Under the pieces are notes generated by a model. It was not told the origin of the DNA and made no database searches. It saw nothing but the letters and a program-made list of their open reading frames with translations. Below are positions 11,019 through 22,268 of a stretch of 64,000 nucleotides of DNA, one piece after another. Source of the DNA: Ulva prolifera (lineage: Eukaryota > Chlorophyta > Ulvophyceae > Ulvales > Ulvaceae); NCBI GenBank assembly GCA_023078555.1, contig CM041196.1:5281658-5345657 (forward strand). The letters are read 5' to 3'. The translations under genes and the position numbers were made by a program. The number at the start of each line of letters is the position of its first letter. Position 1 is the first letter of the stretch.

Positions 11019-11555
11019 CCTATGGTGTTACAAGCTTCGCCTCAAATGTCGGGGTTTCTTGAGGCCGAGATTTGAATTGGTCCGATCGGAAGCAGTGATC
11101 GTGAGACAGGTGGCTCGGCTGTAAATACGCAACGATCAGGAAACCATGACACTTGAGGTTGTACACCGGGGTGGTTTACTTTCGCATGACATCACTGCCC
11201 CTGCATGTACCTCATCCGCTTACCATGTCTCCGGGTAAGGATCCCTACACCACCACTGCTCAGCAGCCTCTTTCCAACATGGCTGTCCACGGCACACGAT
11301 TGATCTTGGCTTGCAAAACGCATGCCCATCGACCCTTGACGTGTGTGAGCACTACATGCGATCGCAAAACCGCAAAACTGTATCGCTGTCGCGGTGACCT
11401 TCCAGCGTTGTTCTGAAGATTCGCAAGTTCAGTCTCCTCTTGGATGTATCTGTCGCAAGTTTAAGCAGCAATGAGATGGCTGTGTGATCAACTGTCGTAG
11501 TATGGCGTCGAGTTAGAGGTGTGCATTTGCTCGACGCGATTGGCGACGAGAAGGA
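11019..11555. promoter_or_regulatory. Shared intergenic promoter region of a divergent pair
   Basis: This 537-bp region separates the predicted start codons of the ANK-RING ligase (minus) and mitochondrial uL15m (plus). Both promoters and 5' UTRs must lie here if the start codons are right. No clear TATA box or other known element is visible. Confidence 0.45.
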
Positions 11556-13608
11556 ATGCGAGCAGCCACGCGGTGCCTGCTCGATGCCTCCCAGAGTATC
11601 TTGTCAGAGCATTCTTCTGGAGTGTGGGCTAGCGTATATGGAATTGTAAGGCAGCTGCAGCAGGCAAGGGGCGTGGCGCGCGCCGGTCACACATGCGCGC
11701 GTCCCTCGGCATTCAGGGGGAATGGGACATTCCCCAGTCCTGAACTGCAATGGAGATGTTCCTCATTAAGCAGTTCTACTATGATGTACCGGCCCGGGAA
11801 CTTGCTACCCGACTGGAACACAGATGCGATGTACAGCACATCGGCGCCAGGCATGGGCAGTCCAGTGAACGCCAAAGCACAAAAATCGTCTCCACAGTAC
11901 CGCCGAGTGACACTGTCGAACCTGAAGCCATCTAGTAGGAAATACCGCAAGCGGCGGGCCAGGGGAGGTGGGGACAAACGGGCTGGCCGCGGTCACAAGG
12001 GCCAGAAATCTCGCTCAGGTGCTTCAACCGCCCCCAAATGCATTCCACTGACCGCACCTGCCTCTGCGATGACACTGCATGTTCTCTTGGGTGTCTTTCG
12101 GGGAAAGGCCGAGTGCCACCGCTTGAAGTAAGACCATCCAGCTGTCGTAGCTTGACACCCCTCCCTAATGGCAACGTCCATTTGTACATCTCGCATCATG
12201 CCCACCAACAGAAGAAGCAGGCTTCGAAGGCACACGGCGATGTACAAGCGTACTACAACTGCAGGGACTGGCAAGCCGGCCCTGTTCTTCGAAGGCGGCC
12301 AAACGCCGTTCTGGAAAATGCTTCCCAAGAGAGGCTTCAAAAACCGCTTCAGCTGGAAGTACGACAACGTCTTGCTGGCGGAAATAGAAGCTGCAGTACG
12401 ATGTGGCCGGCTGGACCCAACACGGGTCATCACAGTGAAGCACCTGTATGATGCTGGCTTGATAGAGAAGAAGGCCTACAACCGTGACGGTGTCCAGGTG
12501 CTCCGCTGCTGCCATCCGCACAGCATCGAATGACACACCAGCGCCGTGAGTCAAGATCATGCCTGTTCAATACATTATGGGAGCCAGCATCACCCATGCA
12601 GCATCGCCGAATGCTCATCTCAGCGCCTGCGTTTGATGTTCAGTGACAGCATCATGCTGGTTGCTGAGTCATTGCAGAGTTGCGGATGGTGCCATGGGGA
12701 CGGCATGTGCTGCACATGCTCGTTTCTATACACGCGTGTCGTCTCTGGGTCCGCCCAGCTGCCCAATTTGCATGAGTTTGCTCTCTTTGCCTGTTTGGCA
12801 ATTGCATGGCGGAGCACCGAAACAACATCTAGGCACTGTGCCATTGCTGCCCCATGTTGGGGAGGGCTGCTGTGTACGCTTTTGCATGCGCATCCACTGA
12901 TTAGCTCATGCTCTTCTCAACCCGGCCTTCAGTCCTGCCTGTTGCATGAAGAGGGCACATGGCTGTCCCTCTGTTCGAAATTGGTTTGCGTCGCATCTAG
13001 AGGGACATCTGAGTCTTGTCTCCAGCAATGGTTACAGAAACCGGGTGCAGAAACAGTAGGCGAAGCCATCTCATCCAAAGCAGCGTCTGCACAAACTCAT
13101 GCTGCAGCAGCCCATGTTTCCAGCAATAGATCTTTTCAGGCCACAGCGATGAGTCCTGCTGTGGAGCTGTGGCAGCTGTATGAGCAGCATGCACTCTGCT
13201 ACCCCAGTCGTTTCTTTGAGTCACAAGAGCTCTTGCCTGCAGATTCTAGCAAAGCAGCCGTCACGGTGGAAGCGGTCTCGGCTCGAGGCACGAGGCGTGG
13301 CCATTCCAGAGAAGTTCAGCATTCCAATTGACCTCGAAGCCCAAAGAGTCAGCGAGCCTGCGAGGGCTCAGATAGAGGCTGCTGGGGGCCGTGTCCAGCG
13401 CCTGTACTACAACAAGCTGGGCATGCGAGCTGTCCTGCTGCCAGAGTGGTTTGCGAAAAAGGGGCGACTCGTGCCACGAGCAGTGCAGCTGGTGCCATTC
13501 AAGATCCGATGGCGCTTTGATGGTGTAGGAAAGATTCCAGCACGGGATGCGCCTGCGCTGGAGGATGTACCGCCGCCGGTGAAGGAAGCAATCAGGGCCA
13601 CCGGTTGA
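11556..13608 (+). CDS. MRPL15: Mitochondrial large-subunit ribosomal protein uL15m
   Basis: Structural protein of the mitochondrial ribosome large subunit. Three exons (11556-12018, 12265-12497, 13243-13608) sum to 1,062 nt, or 353 residues. Exon 1 has an Arg/Ser-rich, acid-poor leader (MRAATRCLLDASQSILSEHS) suited to a mitochondrial presequence, then the L15 signature VTLSNLKPSSRKYRKRRARG and AGRGHKGQKSRSG. Exon 2 has FEGGQTPFWKMLPKRGFKNRF and the linker ending NRDGVQ. Exon 3 continues ILAKQPSRWKRSRLEARG and then RVSEPARAQIEAAGGRVQ, followed by PEWFAKKGRLVPRAV, the eukaryotic mitochondrial-type C-terminus. Splice phases (1 and 0) are consistent. A TGTAA motif follows the stop by about 60 nt. 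A long open frame within intron 2 is a chance frame. Confidence 0.93.
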
Positions 13609-13670
13609 GGGCGGCCTTAATGTTGCTGTAGCCGTGGCGTGTGTGAGTGTGTGGCCATCCTGTCGTATCT

Positions 13671-13675
13671 GTAAC
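13671..13675 (+). terminator. TGTAA polyadenylation-type motif after uL15m
   Basis: TGTAA, the usual green-algal polyadenylation signal, about 60 nt after the uL15m stop codon. Position fits; no cleavage site can be seen directly. Confidence 0.5.
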
Positions 13676-14668
13676 AGACCTTTGTGTGAGAGCTATCCTA
13701 TTTCGTCGGAAAGGCGACTAGCATTATTTCCAGCCTGTTAAATGAGCATTCGCTGACTGGTGTAGCCTCCTGAGGTCCTGGGGTCTGCAGCCGGTGGATA
13801 CGTGGTCAGCGATTGCAGCCACAGAACGGTACATTGCATTTGCGCACATTTGCGACGCGATGGATTGCCACATCACTTGACGCGAATCGTCTCCGACACA
13901 TACATAAACGATTTCCTGTCTGTTGTTCGTAATTCACAAAACTGCATTCTGTGATAACCGTGTCGGTGTCAGGTGAGCACTACAAGCGCTAGAGCCATTG
14001 CCATCTTCTCTACGTACCAGCGTTATCGACGGCTATTTTGGTAGAAGAAGATGGCTGCAACAGAGACATCTCTGTGCGCTCTCCTCTTACAACGCTCGTA
14101 TACATCAGCGATCTGCTCGCCTGGTGCAGTTGTGTCGAACGCAATGTCTCGTGGCGTTTGAACTACAGCGTGCTGTTACGTACGACTGAATGCCTATCAA
14201 CTGAAAAACTGCCGCTAACGATGTCGAAGTAAATTTATGTACTGCTTCTGCATGTGCACCTGTGAATCGTTGTAGCTGGAGCTCTTGGAGCTGAGTATGT
14301 GATGATCAGCCTCAGGCTAGAGGCCACGTCGCGATTGCCACTGTGCCCAGTCTCTTGAGCCTCATGGCAAGAGGCCCTGTAAATCGCTATTGAAGCACAC
14401 TTCATGACGTGATGTCATTCACTGCGGCTCAATCCTTATATTTCCAGCTGCGTCGTTCTCTCAAACACTGCTGGCACGTCGCAGGTGGTCCAAGTGCTCC
14501 TGGTTCTCCAACCCACCGTCGATCCGCCTACAAGCCTCGGCAGAGGCTGCTCCAAATAATGACCCCGCGTGTAAAGCAGCGAAAATCGGCGGGGCCGCTG
14601 CTCACAATCGCTTTGCAGGGCGGTCAGCCGTGCCACTGGCCACAACAGCCCCTCTAGACGGCTCGCCA
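13676..14668. other. Stretch without a recognised gene
   Basis: Between uL15m and the first Met I can assign to the AAA ATPase. It may hold the promoter and further 5' exons of that gene (a possible acceptor, TTTGCAG, lies near 14619). Short frames around 14.0 kb show no recognisable domain. Confidence 0.35.
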
Positions 14669-15678
14669 ATGATCAGCAACCACACAGCTGAACCCAAGGT
14701 CCAAGATCCAAGGCCAACTTCCACCGCTGTCCAATCTGGCGAACTTCGCCAGGCAAGCGGGGCTGGGCCTAGAATGACACCTGTGCCCCATGTCAGGGCA
14801 CCAGTAGCACAGCCTCGTCCAGGCCACACATGTGACGGCTCTGCAGCAGCTCAGCGTGCTCCAAGCTACGTATCTCCATGGAAGTTCGACTGGGAGCATA
14901 TGAACTGGGAGAATGCATCAGCCGACACTTCAGCTGGTGCAGATGTCAAAGCTGCCCTGGCCGCCCGCAGGTGCACCACTCCAGCTGTCTCCACCTGGCA
15001 TCCCTGACTACCATTCCACAGCGTCGCTTTCAAACATGCTGTGACAGTCCTGTACATCACCACCGGGGGGCTACATATCAAGCTTCCACACGCCACAGTA
15101 CATTTTTGCATCAGTTGTGGTTTGGAGTGGAGTCCTGTTCTTCGCACAAGGCAAGGCTGTGGCCATCCAGTGATATGGCAGCTACGCCACTGGATCCTTG
15201 CACGACGCGACAGCATAGCGCCCATATCACTTGATTGCCACAACGGTCCTGCCTGGGACACAGCGAGTCAATGTACCTCTTCATTCCACCTGCATTACTC
15301 AGCGCTCCCAGAGCTTGGTCAGCCGTGGTGACCTGAGTGGCCGATGCGATCGCTGGCAAGAGGCTGGGTAAGGGTACATGATTGACTTGAATTACCTTTC
15401 ACACGCAACATGGGTGCTCCCGCTGCAGGTGGGGCGACAGCCGCGATGACCTCGGCGCCGCCGCCCTTCGCCGCACCGGCCCCTTCCAGGTCACCGGCCC
15501 CGCGAAGCGCCTCCGTGCAACCGTCTCGCGCTCCTCGGCCGCCAACAGCGCCGCCTCAGGCTTCCATGCCGTGGTCGGATGCTCGGCCGCAAAGGAGCAG
15601 CTGCGGCGGCTGGTGGTGACGCCGCTCCGCCACCCCAAAGTCTTCCGGAAGCTCGGCGTCGCGTCGGTGCCGTCAGTC

Positions 15679-15710
<32 letters not shown>

Positions 15711-18403
15711 ATTCCTCGCTAGTGCGCTGGCCGAGGAGTGCGACTGCCCCATCTTTGTGCGCCCCCGCCCCCATGTTTACTATAGTCATGCTGTAGCAAT
15801 TGATTGTCCAAGCAGCCGATAACTCCAAATCATATTCATGTAGAAGCTCTTCTCTGCAGCTTGAAATGATCAATGACCCGGCCCCCTCTCTCTTGTGATT
15901 GTACAAAATCAGTGATATAACTGCCATAACACTGGACTTTTTTTTTTTTTGGGACTGTCACCCTCGTCCGCGTGACTGCCTTACCTACCGTGTATTGACG
16001 CATTTGAGCGTTTCACACACGAACGTGTTGCCATCTACCAGTCAAAAGTTTGTATAGAACGTGGTCACTGAGACAAGTTGAGACTACATGTTACTGTGAG
16101 CCTGTCACAATCCTGGACACATCGATAGTGAGAACGGCAGTTACTCTGCAGGTCATCAACGGCGCCGACATTGCAGCAGGCAGCTCCGCTGGCGACCGCC
16201 TGAACAAAACCGCCGCCGCTGCCGCTGCTGCGGCCCCATGCATTGTCTTCATTGACGAGATCGACGCCGCTGCCGCCAACCGCGCCACCACCTCCTCCGA
16301 CGAGGCCGCCGCCTCCGCGGCCCGCCTCCTCGCCTTCCTCGACACGCTGCGCCGCGGCGGCAGCGGCCGCGGTAATGGCGGCGCCGGCCCGGCGTCCGCC
16401 CCCGGGTCGGCCGCCATTTCCGTCATCGCGGCCACGAGTGCGCGTGTGCACCTCGACCCCGCCGTCTGCCGCCCCGGCCGCCTAGACACCGAGATTCTGA
16501 TCGGGCCGCCGACGACTGCAGAGCGGGAAGAACTCCTCTCAGTGTCCCTCGGCAAACTTCCCGGTGGCGCTGATGCGAACTTCGCGGACATCGCGCACTG
16601 CACGCCGGGGTTCACGGCATCCGACTGCTGCGCTGTGGCTACCGGTGCAGTCATGCATGCAGTCACGCGTGCTGTGGAGCAGGCCGAGGAGTGTGTGCTC
16701 GCTGCACTCGATGCGCCACAGCATGGAAACAGTCACGGAGGTGATGGCGAGCAGACAGCAAGTGGCTCGGGAGTCGTGCTCACGGATGATGAACTGATGG
16801 AGAAGGTTCGCATCACCGCAGACGACGTGGCGTGCGCGCTGCGTGACGTGGAGCCCAGCGCTCTGCGTGCTGTGGCTCCAGAGGTACCACGGCTCACGTG
16901 GGCGGACATCTCCGGCCTGAAAGATGTGAAGCAAACGCTACAGGAGCTCGTCGAGTGGCCTCTGCTGTACGGCGATCGTATGGAGCGTTACGGCCTCGCG
17001 CCGCCGAGTGGCGCGCTGCTGTACGGCCCCCCAGGATGCGGCAAGACCCTACTCGCGCGCGCTGCGGCGTCCTCGGTCGGAGCAAACTTCATCGCGGTGT
17101 CCGGGCCCGAGCTGCTCGACAAGTGGCTGGGGGGATCTGAGGCGCGTGTGCGCGAGGTATTTGCCGCGGCGCGTGCATCGGCGCCATGCATCGTGTTCTT
17201 TGATGAGGTGGATGCGCTGGCGACGCGGCGGGATGGCGGCGGAGGAGTCGGGGCGGCAGCTGGAAGCGGCGCCGAGGCGCGAGTGCTGGACCAGCTGCTG
17301 ACTGAGATGGACGGCGTGGGGGGGCGCAAGGGTGTGCTGGTGCTTGCAGCAACCAACAGGCCGGAGGCGATTGACCCCGCTCTGCTGCGGCCCGGCCGTG
17401 TGGACCATGTGTGCTTGGTGCGCTGCTCATGGCCATGCGTGTGCCGCATGCTGGAAGGTTCCTTTTTGTCTCGCTCTCCGGAATTTTCTTGTCTCGATTG
17501 TGTGCAAGCCTCTGTTGGTGTCACTCAGCAGGAGCAGATGTTGTGGGCGGTTGCAACACATGTCATTGCTTGTTCATCTGGTTTGCGGCCGTGGCTGTTG
17601 CCGGACGGCGCCTCGCTGCCGCCCACAGCTGCAGCATGCGCAGCATGTCCGTGTGCAATCGTCTGGCACAAGCTGCTTCTGTGTGAGCATGCATGCTCGC
17701 TTTTCGCCGGCGATGCTGACATCGAAGTCCGGTGCAGGTCGGTCTGCCAGATGCCGAGGCCCGCCTGGCAATGCTGGAGCGAAGCTTCCAGAAGGTTCAC
17801 CTTTCACCCGATGTCGACTTGGCCGCATATGCGGACGGCCTCGAGGGCGCGACGGGCGCCGACATCGCGCATGCATGCCGCGAAGCCCTCATGTGCCTCC
17901 TCCGCCGCGACCTCTCTCACAGCCGTGCAGTGCTCGGTTCCAGCATGCATGACCAGCATGCGTCATCCGCACCCGACGCGGCTGCTGAAGAAGATGATTT
18001 GCTGCTGACGGTGGAGGACATGGCGGCGACGGTCGTCCGTGCTCGGCGGTCTGTCAGCCCGGAAGAGGTCACACGCTTCGAGGGCATGCGTGACGCGTTG
18101 CTGAGCGGCTCCCTGCCACCGCAGCCTCCCCGCGCCGGTGGTGGTGCCGGTGAGCAGGTGGAGCAGCTGGCGAAGGCGATGCTGAAGGAGCGGGCGACGG
18201 CGCGCATCACGCAGCTGCAGGGGCTGCTGCGGGATGCTGCCGGTGTGATGCAGGCGCAGCAGGAGATGCTGCAGGCGAACGGTGTTGAGGAGGTGCAGGG
18301 TGGCAAGTGCGGGGAGGCTGGAGCTGTGTGGGACAAGGTGATGGCTGCAGTGGCTGCTCTGGGGGATGGGGAGGAGGTAGAGGGCGAGGCGCCAGCTGCA
18401 TAG
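14669..18403 (+). CDS. AFG2: Double-domain AAA ATPase of the AFG2/SPATA5 (CDC48-family) type
   Basis: Predicted hexameric protein unfoldase. Plant CIP111 and yeast Afg2 relatives act in 60S ribosome maturation. Exons are tentatively 14669-14970, then firmly 15429-15756, 16152-17417 and 17738-18403; all phases agree, giving 853 residues from the Met at 14669. D1 has Walker A GPPGTGKT (about residue 189) and Walker B IVFIDEID. The inter-domain segment DVEPSALRAVAPEVPRLTW and ISGLKDVKQTLQELVEWPL match AFG2-type D2 entry. D2 has GPPGCGKT (about residue 502), pore loop DKWLGGSEARVREVF, FFDEVD and ATNRPEAIDPALLRPGR. D1 has INGADIAAGSSAGDRLNK where the aromatic pore loop is expected. After D2 there is an extra helical tail of about 100 residues (EQLAKAMLKERATARITQLQ). 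The N-terminal exon is weakly supported and more 5' exons are possible. Confidence 0.82.
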
Positions 18404-20499
18404 ATCGCTGAGGATGAACCGGCGGGGATGTTGGTGGAATGAAGGTGTTGTCTAAAATGATGGGTTTGATTTTCCTAGAGTGCTGCAGCATATGGTGTTG
18501 GCTAAATGCCGGATGTGCACTGTGAGTGGTTCAGCATTGTCATATTGCACAGTGGCTGTGATGATCTCCTGTGCCTTAATGTCAGCTTGTGATAGAATGC
18601 GATGGTGTTTGCGATGGTATATTTCGGAAAAAGAATGTAGTGAAGTGTGCAGGCAGATCGCTCACAGATAGCCGATGCTCAGCACGTGACAACTTCAGAT
18701 GATATGGGGTGTAGACTTATATTCTGTTTTGATATGGATCAATGAGTAGCATGGAAGTATAGCTCGATCTGCAACGTACACATCTACAATGTAAGCATCG
18801 ACATTTCACTACTCATCGCAGGCGCATGGTTCCACCAGTATCAATCCACCGTCCACAATGACCCATGAGCAGCAGGATGAGACAATTTCAGATCTGCACA
18901 GTGCTGCAATCTTCAATGGAAGAACATCAGTTAATGCGCACGTAACGTCCTGTTCATGGAACACACCAATATGCCACATTCAGGCCACCCATGTTTGCGT
19001 CACAGTAGCTCTGGCCTCTCAGTCGCCAAGCCCCGACCGGCTGATGACAGCCAAGTTCCACCAGATTCAGGGCAACATATAGTTCAATGCGTCATACATA
19101 TCCAATTCGTGGGGCGGAAGGGTGGACATGGGAACACCTGTTGAACAGGCTCCAACCTTACAGGCCTGGCCTGATCATGGCCACATGTGGTACGTCATCA
19201 ATGACGCAATTATGTGAGTATGTGAACATGTCCCTCCGTACAAATTGATTTTGAACCGGAAGCAACATCCGCTGTATATGACATGTAGTTACTTTGCGCA
19301 TGCAACTGTACATGGTTGATGTGTAACATCCGAGGCGGCTCTGCTGGTGGACACTCTCAAACGTCGAGGCACACATGGAGAGAGGCTGGAGACAGTCTGG
19401 CTAAAGATCTGGTGGGCGGCTGCAAAACAGTCCTGGATCCATGGGCCGTCCGCTTCATTGTCTTGTTTTGAGAAGGCAATGTAAACTGTGCTGCACTGTT
19501 CAAAGTTAGATGTTGAGACCTTGTCCAGAAGTGTCAAACCCTCGTGGTACGTTAAACATCTGGAGGCTGCTCAAGTGTTGAACAAGGACAGTTGCGCAGT
19601 AAATGAGAAGGAAATGCGTGTTTCTGCGTCTGTTTGCTGGTGTTCTGCCACTTCCGTGGGCATGAGCATACAAGGGAGCCCTGCTGACGCAGTCAGCAAT
19701 CAGGTTCACCAAACTGCGCCGTCACTCTGTCGAAATTGCATTTTCTAGGATCAGGCCGAGAGCTCGAGTGACCAGCGGTATGGGTGGATTAGAAGTCAGG
19801 AAGCACAAGCGCAGAATGAGACGCAATTGCCTGGTTATGTATCGAAGCATACACGAAGCAAATCTGTCATGCTCCTATTAGGCCTTGCAGCGATCAAGTA
19901 GCAGTGAACAATAACAACAGAAAGTAGTATCATTCATGGCAGACAGCGCACAAAGAACACCAGTGCACCCAGCGACTGTACAATACATGCTTTGAACAGA
20001 AACACTGGCCCGTAAACTCCGGGGGCTACGACCCGGCGCACCACAGGTGCCGAACTACAAATGAATCCATGTACGCCACAAATCTAGCTGGCATCCTACC
20101 CACAGAGGCTTCTGTGGCAACCAACGGCAACTAACGCCGGGGTCATGGTGCACAAGCATTCTGCGGCCGACTTCCACTGCTCAACCTGATGAGCGCCGAG
20201 CCAGCGCCTAGCTGTAGGAGCAACACCGAAGACCACAGCATATCCGCTCCACGCCCAAACACACCGCCACGGCCACCGGCAGCTGCGAGGCGCCAGAGCC
20301 GGCCTCCCATGGACACAAGCACAACGCTATTGCACACACCAGCCAAGCAGCAGCGTGACGCACATGCGCCAGAGGACGGCCCACCGGCGCGCACCGCTCC
20401 GCCGAGCCGCAGCAGTCGCATGCATAGACATCGACGCGCGGGCTGAGGCGGCAGCACGCGCGCCCGGCCGCCGCAACCTCCCGGGCGCCCCCGCCGCGC
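18404..20499. other. Intergenic stretch between convergent genes
   Basis: This holds the 3' flanks of the AAA ATPase (a TGTAA lies at about 18788, nearly 390 nt after the stop) and of eIF3g. Only short overlapping frames are present. No domain, RNA gene or repeat was recognised. Confidence 0.4.
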
Positions 20500-22268
20500 T
20501 CACCGCTGCTCCCGCGGCGCCGCCATCTCCACCCGCAGAATCATGTTCTCGTACCCGTAGCCGTCGAGGATCTCGATCGCCTTGAGCGCCGCCATCTTGG
20601 AGCGGAAGTTCACAAACGCAAAGCCGCGGTGCTCCCCGGTGTCGCGGTCGTACACGACGCACACCCGCGACACGTCCCCGAAGCGCCCAAAGAGGTCGCG
20701 CAGAGCGCCCTCGTCCACCGTCTCGGACAGGTTGGACACCCGCAGGCTGTGGTCGGCCTCGCGCGGCCGATCCGACACGTAGCCGGCCTTGCGGGAGGGC
20801 GGCACGTAGACGCCGTCCTTGCGCGCGGCGCCCGCGGCGCCCGCGGCCATGTCGGTGGGGGGGGCCTCCGGCTCAGGCAGCAGGCCCTGGGCGCGCATGA
20901 GCTCACGTTGCCGCCGCTTCTCCTCCATGACGTCGGTCAGCGAGCGGCCCTCCTGCAGAAGCGCTGATGATTGATACAGGAAGCATGGGAGATGCTGCTT
21001 TGAAGTTGTGGGCATGCGTGCGCCGCAACCATGCATTCAGCACAGCCAAGAAAATCTGCAAGAGATGGACGGCTCGTGGACCGGCTCGTGGAACGCAGGC
21101 GCTCTGACGGGGAGCTGCTGCCAAGGCGGGTGTATGTTGCTTTCCTGTCGCCACACGGCTGCAAGGCATGCGTGCGTTAGGGGGTGCAAGCATGGCATCC
21201 TGTCGAGAGCATTGCTGCAAGCTCGCGCAGCTGTAGGTATGATGCTGCATAGAGTCATGCGGTGACATTTAGCCCTGACATCGAGTGAACAGTGGTATCA
21301 CAAGCGGGCATGGGTGAGGGAGCAGCAGCATCGATGTGCAACCGCGCGACAATTTGGATGAGACAGGGATGGATGATAGCTCGCCCAGACTCTTTTGCAG
21401 TCTGGCGGTCTCTAATGCGCTCACAGAGGCTGCAAAAGTGCGACTGAATGCTGTATGGCCAATGCAGACAGGCCGATGCAATACAGTATTGACCAGGATT
21501 GTGGTCGTTGTAATTTGGTGTACGCAATGCTGATGCTGATGACGTACATCCATGTCTTGCGCAGTGACGCTTGGGTACAAAGGGGTCTATGGCAAAGCTG
21601 CAGCTGGAGCAGATCACTGGCTCGTACAAAGCATTCATGCAGCATGACTAGCCCCGTTGTGTGCTTCAAAGCAGGTACATCGTTGATACCAGCCATTGAG
21701 AACGGTCGATATGGCTGTGCTTGGGTCCGCTCGTGAGAGCGTAAGACCGGGAAAGCATTATGTGCATCAGCTGTGCGTACCATGGCAGACTTGGCAGCAT
21801 TCGTGTCCTTCTTCTCCTCCTTCTTTGGTAGATTCGTGCGCTCAAACGTCACTTGATCTACTGATTGCACTGTGACACCCCTGTTGCCTTGTGACCCTGC
21901 CAGGCCGAACTTTGGCCACTGCTTCCTCTCAGCAGTAATCTGGAAAGTGGCTTCCGGTCAAGACTGACGTGTTTGCGAACCCGCTGGCGCCAAGCTTTTA
22001 TGATCACAATGGTTCCTCGATGGTGTGTTTGTGTCAAAGAACCAAGGGCGCATGGCGGGCATGGCAGCCAAGTGGTGCTGCTCACCTCATAAACCTTTGT
22101 TTGGACCTTCACTAGCTGGATCTTGGTGATCTTCTTCATAGCCACACCTTTCGGATTTTTATAGTATTCTGTTTTGGTAATGATGCCTCTGTCGTTTGGC
22201 CCAACAGTAGTGGACTCTGGAAGGGCGTCCTCATCGTCGTCGGCGTCTCCCCAACGTCTACGCATCAT
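20500..22268 (-). CDS. EIF3G: Eukaryotic translation initiation factor 3 subunit G
   Basis: RNA-binding subunit of eIF3, acting in scanning and re-initiation in the cytoplasm. Three exons (22268-22086, 21840-21781, 20952-20500) are all phase 0 and sum to 231 residues. Exon 1 (MMRRRWGDADDDEDALPEST, then GIITKTEYYKNPKGVAMKKI) is the acidic N-terminal eIF3g domain. Exon 2 is 20 residues (RTNLPKKEEKKDTNAAKSAM). Exon 3 has a charged linker, DGVYVPPSRKAG, and a C-terminal RRM with RNP2 LRVSNLSE and RNP1 RGFAFVNF. Family members are commonly 270-320 residues and carry a CCHC-type zinc knuckle between the two ends. I found none here, including within the 828-nt intron 2 on the coding strand. The RRM and N-terminus make the identity firm. 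Confidence 0.9.

Noticed and set aside
12546-13331. A 261-residue plus-strand frame
   Set aside because: It spans intron 2 of uL15m and runs out of frame into exon 3; Cys/Ser/His-rich with no domain.
21455-21500. A zinc-knuckle-like sequence (VCIGHTAF) in eIF3g intron 2
   Set aside because: It has a Cys and a His but no paired CxxC or terminal CP, and no in-phase splice sites around it.
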